Virus record (IMG/VR): IMGVR_UViG_3300044844_000359
Coordinates: 1 to 25,791 of that record
Direction: 5' to 3' (one strand)
Origin: a virus
DNA length: 25,791 bases
Shown here: one piece after another, positions 8,701-15,344 of the stretch
Layout: the number at the start of each line of letters is the position of its first letter
Numbering within the stretch: position 1 is the stretch's first letter
Program-made: the position numbers and the translations under genes
Notes under the pieces: generated by a model
What the model was told of the DNA's origin: nothing
The model's database searches: none
The model's input: only the letters and a program-made list of their open reading frames with translations

Positions 8701-11700
8701 AAAAGACTTTTTAGAAGCGACTACTACAAAAGAATTTTTAAAAAGAATTGAAAAAGAAACAACACCTTTAAATATAAAAGAAATGGCTGATGAAACTCAA
8801 CCAATTACATTATATGGCAGTTTAAAAGGTAACACGTTTGAAATTGATAGCCATGAAGGTCGGCATAGAATGATGGCTCTTCAAAATGAAGGTATTACTA
8901 AAGTACCAGTAGTATTTGATATGGGTAAAGGTCAATCTTTAGAATTTATAAATAAACTTTTAGTTAAGGGTCAAGATTTTGATACTGAGAAAGGTGCTAA
9001 TTTTAATGTGATTCATGCAACGCCAATTAGTTATGATTATGCTGAAAATGGTGGTTTAAGACATGAGTACGAACCTGAAAAAGAAACTGATATCCGCTAT
9101 TCACGCATACCCGATGAAGCCAAAGCCTTATCTGAAACTGGCAATACCATGCAGCGACCAGAGAAGGAAGAGAAAAAGAAAACAACGACAGAAGAGTTTG
9201 TTAAAAAGTATGTTGATAACTTGTACGGTCTAACTAAGACGTTAGATGAGAATCTTCCAGATTACTTTCATGCAGGGAAGTTTCGAGCAGATAAACTTCT
9301 ACATGATATGTCACAAGCGATGAACAAGATGAATCATATCTTTAAAACAGGTATGTACAAAGTTAATGATGACGGTACAGTTGGTGTGATGCAAGTACCT
9401 GTTAAGATGAGTAACGGGCATACCCGCAATGTCTCGCTTGAAACCATGCAAGATCAGATGGACAAGTTAGGTTCATGGGGACGTGAAGCCTTTCAAAATG
9501 CCGCGTTTGTTTATGATAAGCAGTCACTTGCTAAACGTGATCCTAGAAAGCTACCAGAGAAATATAGAAAAGATCCTTCTCTTTTAACTAAAGAAGTTGC
9601 AATGGCTGATGCGTTAGTTGCTAAACACCCAGAAATTCGTGACGCACTCAACTCTTGGCACGCGCTCAATAAATCTAATGTAGATGGTCTTTACAAATCG
9701 GGTTTAATTTCACCTCAACAACACAGAGAATGGAGTACAGCTGACTTCTATATGCCAAATTTTGTGCTTAATGAAGAAGTGATGAGTCACATGGGTGTTG
9801 AAAAAGCTGAAGGTATTAAAGTTGGCAACACCATGACTAAGGTGTTTAGAGAAAGAACGGGTGACGAGCATACTATCAACGCTTGGGAAAACATGGCTAA
9901 ACATATTACCAGCTGTACGCTCGCTGTTATGGCTAATGAGGGTAAGAAAGCCGCTGCTGAACAGTTAACTCATTTAGGTAACGCTCATAAAGTAGATGCG
10001 TCTAAGAAGTTTGAGCGTGGTAATTTTGCCGTTATGGAAAACGGTAAACGTGTATTCTATAAACTTGATGATCCTTCAATTGTCCCAGCAATGGTGACTA
10101 TTCATAATGAGCTTGGTGGATTGTTTAAGCTTGCTCGCGGAACATCACGTTTAATTTCTTTAGCAAATACAAACTCACCTAAATTTTGGCTATCTGAGCT
10201 TATACGAAATCCAATTCAAGCCTCTTTAACTAATGATTTAGGATGGGTGACCCCAGTTGATACAATGAAGTATATGATCTCACCAATGAGTGGGCGTAAA
10301 AAAGAAATTACTGAAAAGTTAAAATCAGCTGGTGTGATTGGTGTTATTCACAATACAGTGGATCCTCGTGAGCACGGTGAGTTTATTAAAAACATTGGTA
10401 AAGGGGCTGTTGAAAAAGGATCCTTTTCTAAAGGTAAAACTAAAGTAATTAACGCATTAAATAAAACTCACGTACTCATTGACGCTGCAACTAAAGTTAA
10501 TATCTATGAGATGGCTTTTAAAAAAGCTAAAAAAGATTTTAATTATACAGATGCTCAAGCTAATACCTACGCTATTATGAAAGCTCGTGAATCATTTATG
10601 CCAGCTATGCGTGGTAATTCTGAAGCTATGCAAAATCTAAAATATGTGATGCCATTTTTAGCATCACAGATATTTGGTATTGAACAAATGCGACGAGCGG
10701 CTATGGGTGCAGGGGTACCTAAAGCACAGCAAAAAGCATTTAGACGAAAAGTCGCAAGCAAAGTTGCTACTGCTGGGTTTATGGCTGGTGCATTGTCGCT
10801 TTATTTCTTAAACAATGCTCAGTATCAAGCGCAAGGCGCATATGATACATTACCATTCCCAACAGGAACTGGTGATAATGATTTTGTTAATATCCCACTG
10901 CCAAAAGAATTATCATTTATAAAATGGTTACCTGAAATGATGATGCAATACAGTGCAGGTACACGAGCAGGGGATGCGATTTTAAAATCAGCAACTACAC
11001 TTGGTAAAGGTATGCTTCCCGCCGGTATTGGTGAAACGCTTGTACCTATACCAGCGTTTGTAAAAATACCAGCTGAGGTGATTACTAATTACAATTTTCA
11101 TACTGGACGTGGTATAGAGACTCCAGCCGAGTTAACTCAACCTGTTGCGAATAGAGGTGAGAACCGAGTTGCTAGAGCCGCCGATTGGTTAAGTAAACAT
11201 GGTGGAGCTGAGATTGGGTTATCCCCTGCTAAGATTGAATACATTGCTAAAGGTCTTGGTGGGCAACTCGTAGGGGTGACTATGTGGGGTATGGATAATG
11301 TCCTTCCAGAAATAAACGATGAGATTGTAGAAAGACCCTCTACTGATATTTGGTCTAATCCTGTACTATTTGGAAATATGATTCCTAATCCAAATAAAAG
11401 CGTTTATAAATCGGATTTCTATGATGAAGTTAACCGTGCTGATGAGATTCACGCTCAAGCTGAAAAGTATAAAAAGGCGGGAAACCGTGAAGCATATAAC
11501 GAGTTAATCAATTCTGGCAATAACAAAGCACTCTACAACGTATCAACTAATTTGAATCGTATTAAGAAAGAAATTGGAGATTTGAATAAACAGATTAATG
11601 CTGTTAAGACTGCTCCAAACACTCGATTTACACCTGAAAGACGTAAAGAGTTAATTGATAAGTACACTCAAATGGTAAATCAAAAAGCCAAAATTGGTAA

Positions 11701-11731
11701 TGATATGTACAGAAAAGCCACAGGACAGTAG
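5741..11731 (+). CDS. Large polyvalent ejection-type protein: metallopeptidase, ParB-like and LPD38-like regions
   Basis: 1996 residues. The ATG follows taaggattagat. Regions seen: residues 4-23 and 29-48 are two copies of an F-x-L-D/A-A-A...DGAS..QI..SL motif. Residues about 140-230 are Gly/Ala-rich and hydrophobic. Residues about 650-660 repeat EPVAQEET. Residues 763-768 are HEVGVH (HExxxH) with EEIVAH at 813-818 and a following FARQHLGANLK segment, a pattern typical of zincin metallopeptidase domains in polyvalent proteins. Residues about 946-1122 hold a ParB-like cassette with DSHEGRHRMM at 1036-1045, bounded by RYSR at 946 and 1119. Residues about 1478-1500 (NSPKFWLSELIRNPIQ) and the helical C-terminus resemble the LPD38 domain. 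A hydrophobic stretch lies near 1675-1690. Polyvalent proteins are thought to be packaged and injected with phage DNA; that role here is inference. Confidence 0.9.
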   Translation: MASFDLAAARADGASDHQIAESLSELTDFNLDAALSDGASYDQIINSLIPIANEKVHEERTGFMPHAKSALEDIIPKVEEGVSTGAELLGMQKTAEEMKAKAEEAKRNKTHFAEETTQEEVDKANTEDGLLGATPKWLSRNVTEPLGGMAGFAPAMAALPVAGTMGAIGTAGGLGLAATQALANTGEARERNPELSPERAFATGIGTAALDVAGVPGTGLLGKGAARLVEKATGRVTAKAAEEMVAKEATLAREAETAKRTADGTINTAEGQAAIHQAEQDAARAALDKIPDERTKLNLLRDFAAGTASNAVTVPTFMAGREAAMRLGTGEEQQSLGDIAQGFKENLPLAPVFGALHAVGHNPEKVAREQAEQRVSDIGATPEATAARENLAQEQAAKQAETERTTPFHESKIADPAAVWEDMRVHTDRADEDSPSWENLPDEAKVKFSSQIDELNKISTPDKKNPEVLVPTKKVIKAFDEVAGPSQKPMQAEKEAWHSTFGEEAHPYENIPEESKAQWRTLTSKEEHTFPHLTTGEPVPTKQAESLYKKATKPEHPYEDLKPELVPAAKAYDAYVKKSKESELPKFRDLGVEGRKTVYDQYSNAKTGAQEITQADMGPILDTHAKESPDWNPEAPSERVPYTEQEIRPKAEKVEPVAQEETVTQEPVAQEETIPEDNTHVYEDTTPSENDTGHTVESLKEHMTPEMRKMVDSGKAVLHDTHETLPSDVISPETVKGLVTPEGVAHFVASKLTPENLHGVFLHEVGVHAGMAKMLGPKVWENVKSQVLTQAGKPFEEARKAVPSDTPDHLKAEEIVAHLVEHSPNLPIVKRIVAAIRNFARQHLGANLKATEHDLRHLAEKAIRHEAKSAKRTTREGTAYSYVGKKAKGADKSAFDRATKMEKEGVEARKDFTPEQRKETTPYTSQGVAKEDAIVLGSSSSKAENRYSRVVEKQLYLSKERINRLLKEYAYTNDDSKTKAFVAYVSPKDFLEATTTKEFLKRIEKETTPLNIKEMADETQPITLYGSLKGNTFEIDSHEGRHRMMALQNEGITKVPVVFDMGKGQSLEFINKLLVKGQDFDTEKGANFNVIHATPISYDYAENGGLRHEYEPEKETDIRYSRIPDEAKALSETGNTMQRPEKEEKKKTTTEEFVKKYVDNLYGLTKTLDENLPDYFHAGKFRADKLLHDMSQAMNKMNHIFKTGMYKVNDDGTVGVMQVPVKMSNGHTRNVSLETMQDQMDKLGSWGREAFQNAAFVYDKQSLAKRDPRKLPEKYRKDPSLLTKEVAMADALVAKHPEIRDALNSWHALNKSNVDGLYKSGLISPQQHREWSTADFYMPNFVLNEEVMSHMGVEKAEGIKVGNTMTKVFRERTGDEHTINAWENMAKHITSCTLAVMANEGKKAAAEQLTHLGNAHKVDASKKFERGNFAVMENGKRVFYKLDDPSIVPAMVTIHNELGGLFKLARGTSRLISLANTNSPKFWLSELIRNPIQASLTNDLGWVTPVDTMKYMISPMSGRKKEITEKLKSAGVIGVIHNTVDPREHGEFIKNIGKGAVEKGSFSKGKTKVINALNKTHVLIDAATKVNIYEMAFKKAKKDFNYTDAQANTYAIMKARESFMPAMRGNSEAMQNLKYVMPFLASQIFGIEQMRRAAMGAGVPKAQQKAFRRKVASKVATAGFMAGALSLYFLNNAQYQAQGAYDTLPFPTGTGDNDFVNIPLPKELSFIKWLPEMMMQYSAGTRAGDAILKSATTLGKGMLPAGIGETLVPIPAFVKIPAEVITNYNFHTGRGIETPAELTQPVANRGENRVARAADWLSKHGGAEIGLSPAKIEYIAKGLGGQLVGVTMWGMDNVLPEINDEIVERPSTDIWSNPVLFGNMIPNPNKSVYKSDFYDEVNRADEIHAQAEKYKKAGNREAYNELINSGNNKALYNVSTNLNRIKKEIGDLNKQINAVKTAPNTRFTPERRKELIDKYTQMVNQKAKIGNDMYRKATGQ
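7703..7759 (+). repeat. 24-nt direct repeat, period 33
   Basis: The sequence at 7703-7726 recurs exactly at 7736-7759, encoding EPVAQEET twice with a VTQ link. It lies in the acidic, disordered-looking spacer just ahead of the metallopeptidase domain, so it probably reflects a recent in-frame duplication in a linker. Confidence 0.9.
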
Positions 11732-11733
11732 AT

Positions 11734-11771
11734 AAAAAAATACCCCACAGGCAGTTTAGTTCTGTGGGGTA
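11734..11771 (-). terminator. Intrinsic terminator for the leftward transcripts
   Basis: A perfect 10-bp stem (taccccacag at 11741-11750, ctgtggggta at 11762-11771) encloses an 11-nt loop. On the - strand the stem is followed by seven Ts (A run at 11734-11740), so it is a classic rho-independent terminator for the leftward operon ending at 11803. On the + strand no T run follows, so termination of the rightward operon here would be weaker. Confidence 0.9.
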
Positions 11772-11790
11772 CAAAGGAGAGGAGTAACAC

Positions 11791-11835
11791 ATGAAACACA
11801 ATTCAAACCAACAAAGCCGACTCATCAATAGATAG
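11791..11835 (+). CDS. Possible 14-residue microORF behind a strong RBS
   Basis: The ATG at 11791 stands 7 nt after aaaggagaggag, one of the best Shine-Dalgarno matches in the window. The frame encodes MKHNSNQQSRLINR before TAG at 11833. It sits just after the hairpin at 11741-11771 and overlaps the 3' end of the opposing 286-residue gene. It could be a real micropeptide, the remnant of a gene whose body was lost, or chance. There is no homology evidence. Confidence 0.25.
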   Translation: MKHNSNQQSRLINR

Positions 11836-12663
11836 TTTGTCGAAATCAATTTGAAGGCATTTTACACCATTAGACGATGTCATGTCAACCTTGACTAATT
11901 TAATGACGCCATCCACTTCTTTCTTAGCTGCATCAATAACATCAGCAGAGTCAATGTCATTAACCCTGCACCATCCATCAAACTGCGCTACAGCAATATA
12001 GAAAACACCTGCGTCTTTTGCGTAACGTGCAACAGCTACATCGTTAACTACTGTTTGCTCAAGTACGGTATTACGTTTATTTTTATTTGAGATAATAATG
12101 AGATGCTTGTTAGCTTTGACAAAGTTAAAAACACTTTCATTTAAAAACGATGATGCGCGATCTATCTCAGTCTCACCGTCTTTTAAATGTTCAAGTCCAA
12201 TGGGGATAGAGGTGATACTAGTGCCCACAGCGTCTGCGCATTCTTGCGTCTTGCGTTGCTTGAGCACAGCTTGATGCTCTAGCTCATCTAAAGCGCGTAC
12301 AGCCGAGAAAGCAACATAAGCATACACATCGTCAGATACGATATTAAGTCGCGTTACAACGCCAAATATAGGTAAAGAATGGCTATAGCATTTATCAAGA
12401 TACGCCTTTAACTTCTGTTCATTGTGAACCCCATCTCCAAATATAGATTCTTCATCTACCGTAAATGAGAACACATCACCGTCAACTCTGTTAGCCATGA
12501 CGACAGCAAGTGAGTGTGAGCGTCTGCCCGCTTTTACAGTAAACTCTGGTGCGGCATCGATGATGACAACCTCTAGGTGATTATCATTGGGGAGTTTAAC
12601 TATTTTCTGTGACGCTGCAACTACATAAAACTTACCTTCACTTATGAATAATTTATTAGCCAT
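11803..12663 (-). CDS. Unrecognised 286-residue protein
   Basis: The last gene of the leftward operon, starting 1 nt after the stop of the HNH gene and ending 32 nt before the terminator stem. I do not recognise the family. The sequence is an alternation of short strands and helices with balanced charge and no signal peptide or membrane segment. An early strand pair (FYVVAASQKIVKL, LEVVIIDAAPEF) precedes a basic AGRRSHS segment, and later blocks include LIIISNKNKRN and VFYIAVAQFDGWCRVND. It looks like a soluble globular protein. The ribosome-binding site is weak (gtgagtaagtaat), and translation may depend on coupling to the upstream gene. Confidence 0.85.
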   Translation of the reverse strand: MANKLFISEGKFYVVAASQKIVKLPNDNHLEVVIIDAAPEFTVKAGRRSHSLAVVMANRVDGDVFSFTVDEESIFGDGVHNEQKLKAYLDKCYSHSLPIFGVVTRLNIVSDDVYAYVAFSAVRALDELEHQAVLKQRKTQECADAVGTSITSIPIGLEHLKDGETEIDRASSFLNESVFNFVKANKHLIIISNKNKRNTVLEQTVVNDVAVARYAKDAGVFYIAVAQFDGWCRVNDIDSADVIDAAKKEVDGVIKLVKVDMTSSNGVKCLQIDFDKLSIDESALLV

Positions 12664-12664
12664 A

Positions 12665-12961
12665 TTACTTACTCACTTTGCGACTACCTGGTGCTTTGTT
12701 TTTAACAGTTTTACCTTTAGCTTGAGAGAACGCACGGTTCACCTCAGGAGCAATTAAACGCAGATTAGCTTTAGTATTTGAACCTCCTTTGCTAAGTGGC
12801 TTCTTATGATCTATATCTTTACCTTTGCGAACAACACCTTCTTTATCCATCTCACGTCTTGCACGTTGACGATCAGCTCGTAGTTCTCTTGCTTTAGGCT
12901 TTTGCATTTCAAGCTCATGTTCATTTTTGTAGTTTCTATCTTTTGGATTCTTATACGGCAT
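12665..12961 (-). CDS. HNH-type nuclease-like small protein
   Basis: 98 residues after an aaggatagacaaa leader. The first 45 residues are very basic and helical (KARELRADRQRARREMDKEG). Residues 50-70 read DIDHKKPLSKGGSNTKANLR, the core of the HNH fold (D51-H52, GG at 59-60, N66), followed by a short helix (APEVNRAFSQ) where the last metal ligand would lie. No Cys knuckles are present. Small HNH proteins of this type occur in many phages and may cut DNA during packaging or act as free-standing endonucleases. Here the gene sits far from any packaging gene, so its role is open. Confidence 0.75.
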   Translation of the reverse strand: MPYKNPKDRNYKNEHELEMQKPKARELRADRQRARREMDKEGVVRKGKDIDHKKPLSKGGSNTKANLRLIAPEVNRAFSQAKGKTVKNKAPGSRKVSK

Positions 12962-13124
12962 TTTGTCTATCCTTCTCTAAATGTAATTGGTTCTTAACTA
13001 ACCATCGGTAATAAGCTTTTTCTGGTGAGTCAGCTGTGCAAGGTATCGTATCCCATGCACTGTAACACACCCAAAAGTTATGAATCTTTCTGATGTGAGG
13101 TTTAATCTCATTATCGTTTTTCAT
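12951..13124 (-). CDS. 57-residue hypothetical protein
   Basis: I place the start at the ATG at 13124 (MKNDNEIKPH), preceded by gtaggg at the usual distance. The longer frame to 13202 runs through the upstream zinc-finger gene and is unlikely to be used. The pattern HNFWVCYSAWDTIPCTADSPEKAYYRWLVKN (in pieces: an aromatic strand, a second strand, then SPEKAYYRW helix) resembles small phage proteins with a W-x-C...SP..AY..W layout. No function is known. The 3' end overlaps the HNH gene start by 11 bp. Confidence 0.75.
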   Translation of the reverse strand: MKNDNEIKPHIRKIHNFWVCYSAWDTIPCTADSPEKAYYRWLVKNQLHLEKDRQNAV

Positions 13125-13314
13125 AAACATCCCTACAGTCTGCATCGCACCATCTTCTTGCGTAACCGGTAAATTCACCACAGTTCCAACAATGCCCGTC
13201 ATGGTTACTAATATCCATCTTTGCCGCTTTTTTTCTAATAGCGGCTATAGCCTTCTCTCGGATTAACTCCTCATGATAAGCCGCGAGGTCTGTATTACCT
13301 TCTTCTGTTGCCAT
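13111..13314 (-). CDS. Zinc-finger miniprotein
   Basis: 67 residues from the ATG at 13314 (MATEEGNTDL), preceded by gagaaagaaaaag. An ATGA-coupled start at 13398 is possible, but the added 28 residues are Leu/Pro-rich and unlike a protein N-terminus, and they lie over a strong inverted repeat. A helical N-terminal half is followed by CWNCGEFTGYARRWCDADC, a C-x2-C...C-x3-C zinc-binding pattern resembling the short Cys knuckles of phage DksA-like or DUF2116-like proteins. Nucleic-acid or protein binding is inferred. It overlaps the next gene by 14 bp. Confidence 0.75.
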   Translation of the reverse strand: MATEEGNTDLAAYHEELIREKAIAAIRKKAAKMDISNHDGHCWNCGEFTGYARRWCDADCRDVYEKR

Positions 13315-13338
13315 CTTTTTCTTTCTCGTTAAATTGGG

Positions 13339-13385
13339 CTGACTTGGCAGCGACCATAAATTAATTGGTGGGAGCACCAAGTCAG
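13339..13385 (-). promoter_or_regulatory. Inverted repeat with an alternative inner hairpin
   Basis: In the 80-nt gap between the DUF3310 gene and the zinc-finger gene, ctgacttgg (13339-13347) pairs perfectly with ccaagtcag (13377-13385). An inner hairpin, ttggtg (13365-13370) with caccaa (13375-13380), uses part of the same right arm, so the two folds exclude one another. In the leftward mRNA this lies 25-70 nt ahead of the chosen start at 13314. Confidence 0.5.
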
Positions 13386-13394
13386 ACCATGTAA

Positions 13395-13748
13395 TCATCT
13401 TGGGTTATATAGTAATATTAAACGGTTTACGTACCATTGCGATTTTTGCAAGTCTTCATATGCTTTTCCTTTGTTTCTAAAGCGCCACATGTACTTAAAT
13501 GCATTACCTCTTAGATATCCAATAAACTCTTCTGGCGTAAGCATCGCTTCCATTGCATCAATGCATTCTATTGTACCATTTGCATAGTGGGGAGGGGAGT
13601 TCACCATGTCCTCATTACTAGAAGGCTGAGTTGACCAGTAAGCAAAGGTGTCACCATGCTCATTTTTTAGAGAATTATGTACAGAATCGCCTGTATAAAA
13701 CTGACCTTGTGTGTAGGCATTGTAAATTGTTTTTGGTTTGTCTTTCAT
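13395..13748 (-). CDS. DUF3310 protein, T7 gp1.7-type nucleotide kinase family
   Basis: 117 residues with cgggagctaacact-type leader (gggag before ATG). The first 47 residues are variable. Residues 48-117 match the DUF3310 pattern: MVNSPPHYANGTIECIDAME, then FIGYLRGNAFKYMWRFRNKG and KAYEDLQKSQWYVNRLI. In T7 the related gp1.7 is a dTMP/dGMP kinase, also tied to sensitivity to dideoxythymidine. Here it lies two genes from ThyX and in the same operon as dUTPase, so a role in dTMP phosphorylation is reasonable inference. Enzymatic activity is not shown by the sequence alone. Confidence 0.85.
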   Translation of the reverse strand: MKDKPKTIYNAYTQGQFYTGDSVHNSLKNEHGDTFAYWSTQPSSNEDMVNSPPHYANGTIECIDAMEAMLTPEEFIGYLRGNAFKYMWRFRNKGKAYEDLQKSQWYVNRLILLYNPR

Positions 13749-13966
13749 AGTGTTAGCTCCCAGCCTGTAGGTTTAATGATGTGCATCTTTAAAAACTTCT
13801 TGCACAGTTTGTTATCTAATGAACTTTCGTCTTTACGTTTACGTCTTTGAATTGCATTTTGCATACCCATTTGATGCATACACATTTTGCAAGTTAAACT
13901 CAGTTTAGCAAAAAGAATGTCGGGCTTTTTAACACCGCACTCTTCGCATTGTCTAAAGTCATTCAT
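13745..13966 (-). CDS. Small Cys-knuckle protein
   Basis: 73 residues coupled to its downstream neighbour by ATGA at 13745-13748. Two CxxC pairs (CEEC at residues 7-10, CKMC at about 27-30) make a plausible zinc site, followed by a basic helix (NAIQRRKRKDE) that could touch nucleic acid. The start overlaps the ThyX stop by 8 bp and has aaggaa upstream. The gene is not recognised beyond a zinc-finger-like miniprotein. Confidence 0.75.
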   Translation of the reverse strand: MNDFRQCEECGVKKPDILFAKLSLTCKMCMHQMGMQNAIQRRKRKDESSLDNKLCKKFLKMHIIKPTGWELTL

Positions 13967-14543
13967 CGTCTAGTTCCTTAAAGATGTTAGGTGCAATGCT
14001 ATGTAGTTGACGGTTAATTTCATGTGCTACTGCGCGTATCTCCCACTGCACTTCTTTACCACTACGTAGTTTAATGAAGTCATACCACGCTTGGAAGTTG
14101 CCTACTGCAAGAAGTTCTGTGCCTATCCCCTGCGGTAAAAAGAATCTTGCATCCTCTTTTTTAATCCCCATTTCAATTAAGCCGTCATATAAATTAACGG
14201 CAGCGGTTACATAAGCTCTTGCTTGTTCACCATAAATGTCATCTACACTATTTGGAATAATCATTTTCATGTGTTCATCATTGCAGTATCGCTGACTACG
14301 TTGCAAGAAATCAAGATGCTTACTGCGAACAAACTGATGTGAACAAATACGGCTAATATCCTCAATCAAAAACGTAGCATGAGCAAAACGTAGTGTTGAT
14401 AAATGTCCTTTCGTTACGCAGTGATATGCTCTCTTAATACACTGCTCTGGTGATTGTTCACCTGTCTTACCGTAGCATATTCCTGCAAGTAATCCGATAT
14501 GTTCTTCTGGGTTAGGCGTGTGCTGAACTAGGGTTACTTTCAT
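13959..14543 (-). CDS. thyX: FAD-dependent thymidylate synthase (ThyX), divergent signature
   Basis: 194 residues from the ATG at 14543 (MKVTLVQHTP), overlapping the upstream stop (ATGA) and preceded by gggagg; a start at 14558 is less likely. ThyX makes dTMP from dUMP using methylene-tetrahydrofolate, FAD and NADPH. Supporting blocks are SPEQCIKRAYHC with GHLSTLRFAHATF, the signature region SHQFVRSKHLDFLQRSQRY, FFLPQGIGTELLAVGNFQAWYDFIKLR and QWEIRAVAHEIN. The usual signature RHRxxSxxxxSxRY reads R73-S74-K75...D78....S83-x-R85-Y86, so the central His and first Ser are replaced. Length fits the family. It sits in one operon with dUTPase and a gp1.7-type kinase. The enzyme may be active with variant chemistry or have a shifted function. 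Confidence 0.88.
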   Translation of the reverse strand: MKVTLVQHTPNPEEHIGLLAGICYGKTGEQSPEQCIKRAYHCVTKGHLSTLRFAHATFLIEDISRICSHQFVRSKHLDFLQRSQRYCNDEHMKMIIPNSVDDIYGEQARAYVTAAVNLYDGLIEMGIKKEDARFFLPQGIGTELLAVGNFQAWYDFIKLRSGKEVQWEIRAVAHEINRQLHSIAPNIFKELDDE

Positions 14544-14848
14544 ATTTTGTCCTCCCACGAGAAGTTGTATCTATCTTTTACTTTATATATCAGTAAACCT
14601 CTTTCATCAAACTCATCTTCCTCCACCTCATCACACGTAAACTCAGGCATAGTACCAAAAGTATAAGGAGATTTCTCATCAGGTACGCTGTCATATAACA
14701 AGCGTAATGCTTCTTGCATATTCCAGAACTTATCCATCACCTCTGTAAACTCTTTAAAAAACTCTTCAGTGACCTCAACTTCTTTACCAAACCCATCACC
14801 TATATCATATATGGGGTAGAGCTCATCCTCACTAACTTTTAGTTTCAT
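14540..14848 (-). CDS. Acidic 102-residue hypothetical protein
   Basis: ATGA-coupled on both sides (14540-14543 and 14845-14848), with ggtgagaagaa ahead of the ATG. The protein is very acidic, particularly residues 55-85 (PDEKSP, DEVEEDEFDERG), and has an amphipathic helix around EEFFKEFTEVMDKFWNMQEALRLL (in two parts). No membrane segment or Cys motif. Unrecognised. Its strong coding signal and exact coupling argue that it is expressed. Confidence 0.8.
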   Translation of the reverse strand: MKLKVSEDELYPIYDIGDGFGKEVEVTEEFFKEFTEVMDKFWNMQEALRLLYDSVPDEKSPYTFGTMPEFTCDEVEEDEFDERGLLIYKVKDRYNFSWEDKI

Positions 14849-15144
14849 TTCTTCTCACCTTTAAATGTTAGTTGCTTGCCCTCAGGAGTCATAAAACCAG
14901 TAAGACCTAGGTCATTATCAAAACTTCTAAAGCTATGTAGTCGCTGTCTTATAACCACTAAGGGTTCGTTAGTGCCTTCTCTTGTGCCTATGCGTATTCT
15001 AGGTGGTGATGCTTCTGGGTAATCTTCAGCTTGACTTAGGTATATACCCTCAATAGTTTGCAGTGCCTCGATAAGTCTCCGTAAATCTAACCCATGACTA
15101 TAAAAGAGCTTCATCACTACATCCATACATTCTTCTTCATTCAT
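14845..15144 (-). CDS. 99-residue hypothetical protein
   Basis: Starts with ATG after ggagagaagaa and overlaps both neighbours by ATGA. An N-terminal helical region (MNEEECMDVVMKLFYSHGLD, then LRRLIEALQTIEGI) leads to a strand-rich part (PRIRIGTREG, PLVVIRQRLHSF). The C-terminal residues GEKK are encoded by the Shine-Dalgarno region of the next gene. Not recognised. Confidence 0.8.
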   Translation of the reverse strand: MNEEECMDVVMKLFYSHGLDLRRLIEALQTIEGIYLSQAEDYPEASPPRIRIGTREGTNEPLVVIRQRLHSFRSFDNDLGLTGFMTPEGKQLTFKGEKK

Positions 15145-15344
15145 TTCTTCTCTCCAGTAAGCTGATAAGGATGACAGGTTAAATTCCAGCGAGTAAAGTG
15201 AGTACCCATAGATTTAAGAACAAAGTCCTGTCGTGTTGCCGCTGATTCACATGATACCTTGTCTGAAAAAATAGCTGATGTTTGTGTAATCTCACCGTGT
15301 GAGATGATTGTACTAATTAGTATGTAAGCTGTTGTTGCTATCAT
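15141..15344 (-). CDS. 67-residue protein with N-terminal hydrophobic segment
   Basis: Coupled by ATGA to both neighbours, with ttggagaaacaaa as leader. The N-terminus (MIATTAYILISTIISHG) is hydrophobic enough for a signal peptide or weak membrane anchor. The rest contains two Cys residues (CESAATRQ and LTCHPY) that could form a disulfide if exported. It is similar in plan to the 82-residue gene at 19246-19494 (hydrophobic start, two Cys). Function unknown. Confidence 0.75.
   Translation of the reverse strand: MIATTAYILISTIISHGEITQTSAIFSDKVSCESAATRQDFVLKSMGTHFTRWNLTCHPYQLTGEKK

Noticed and set aside
13315-13398. Start of the zinc-finger gene at the ATGA-coupled ATG at 13398
   Set aside because: The added 28 residues are Leu/Pro-rich and overlap a strong inverted repeat; an internal ATG gives a more protein-like start. 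Not fully excluded.
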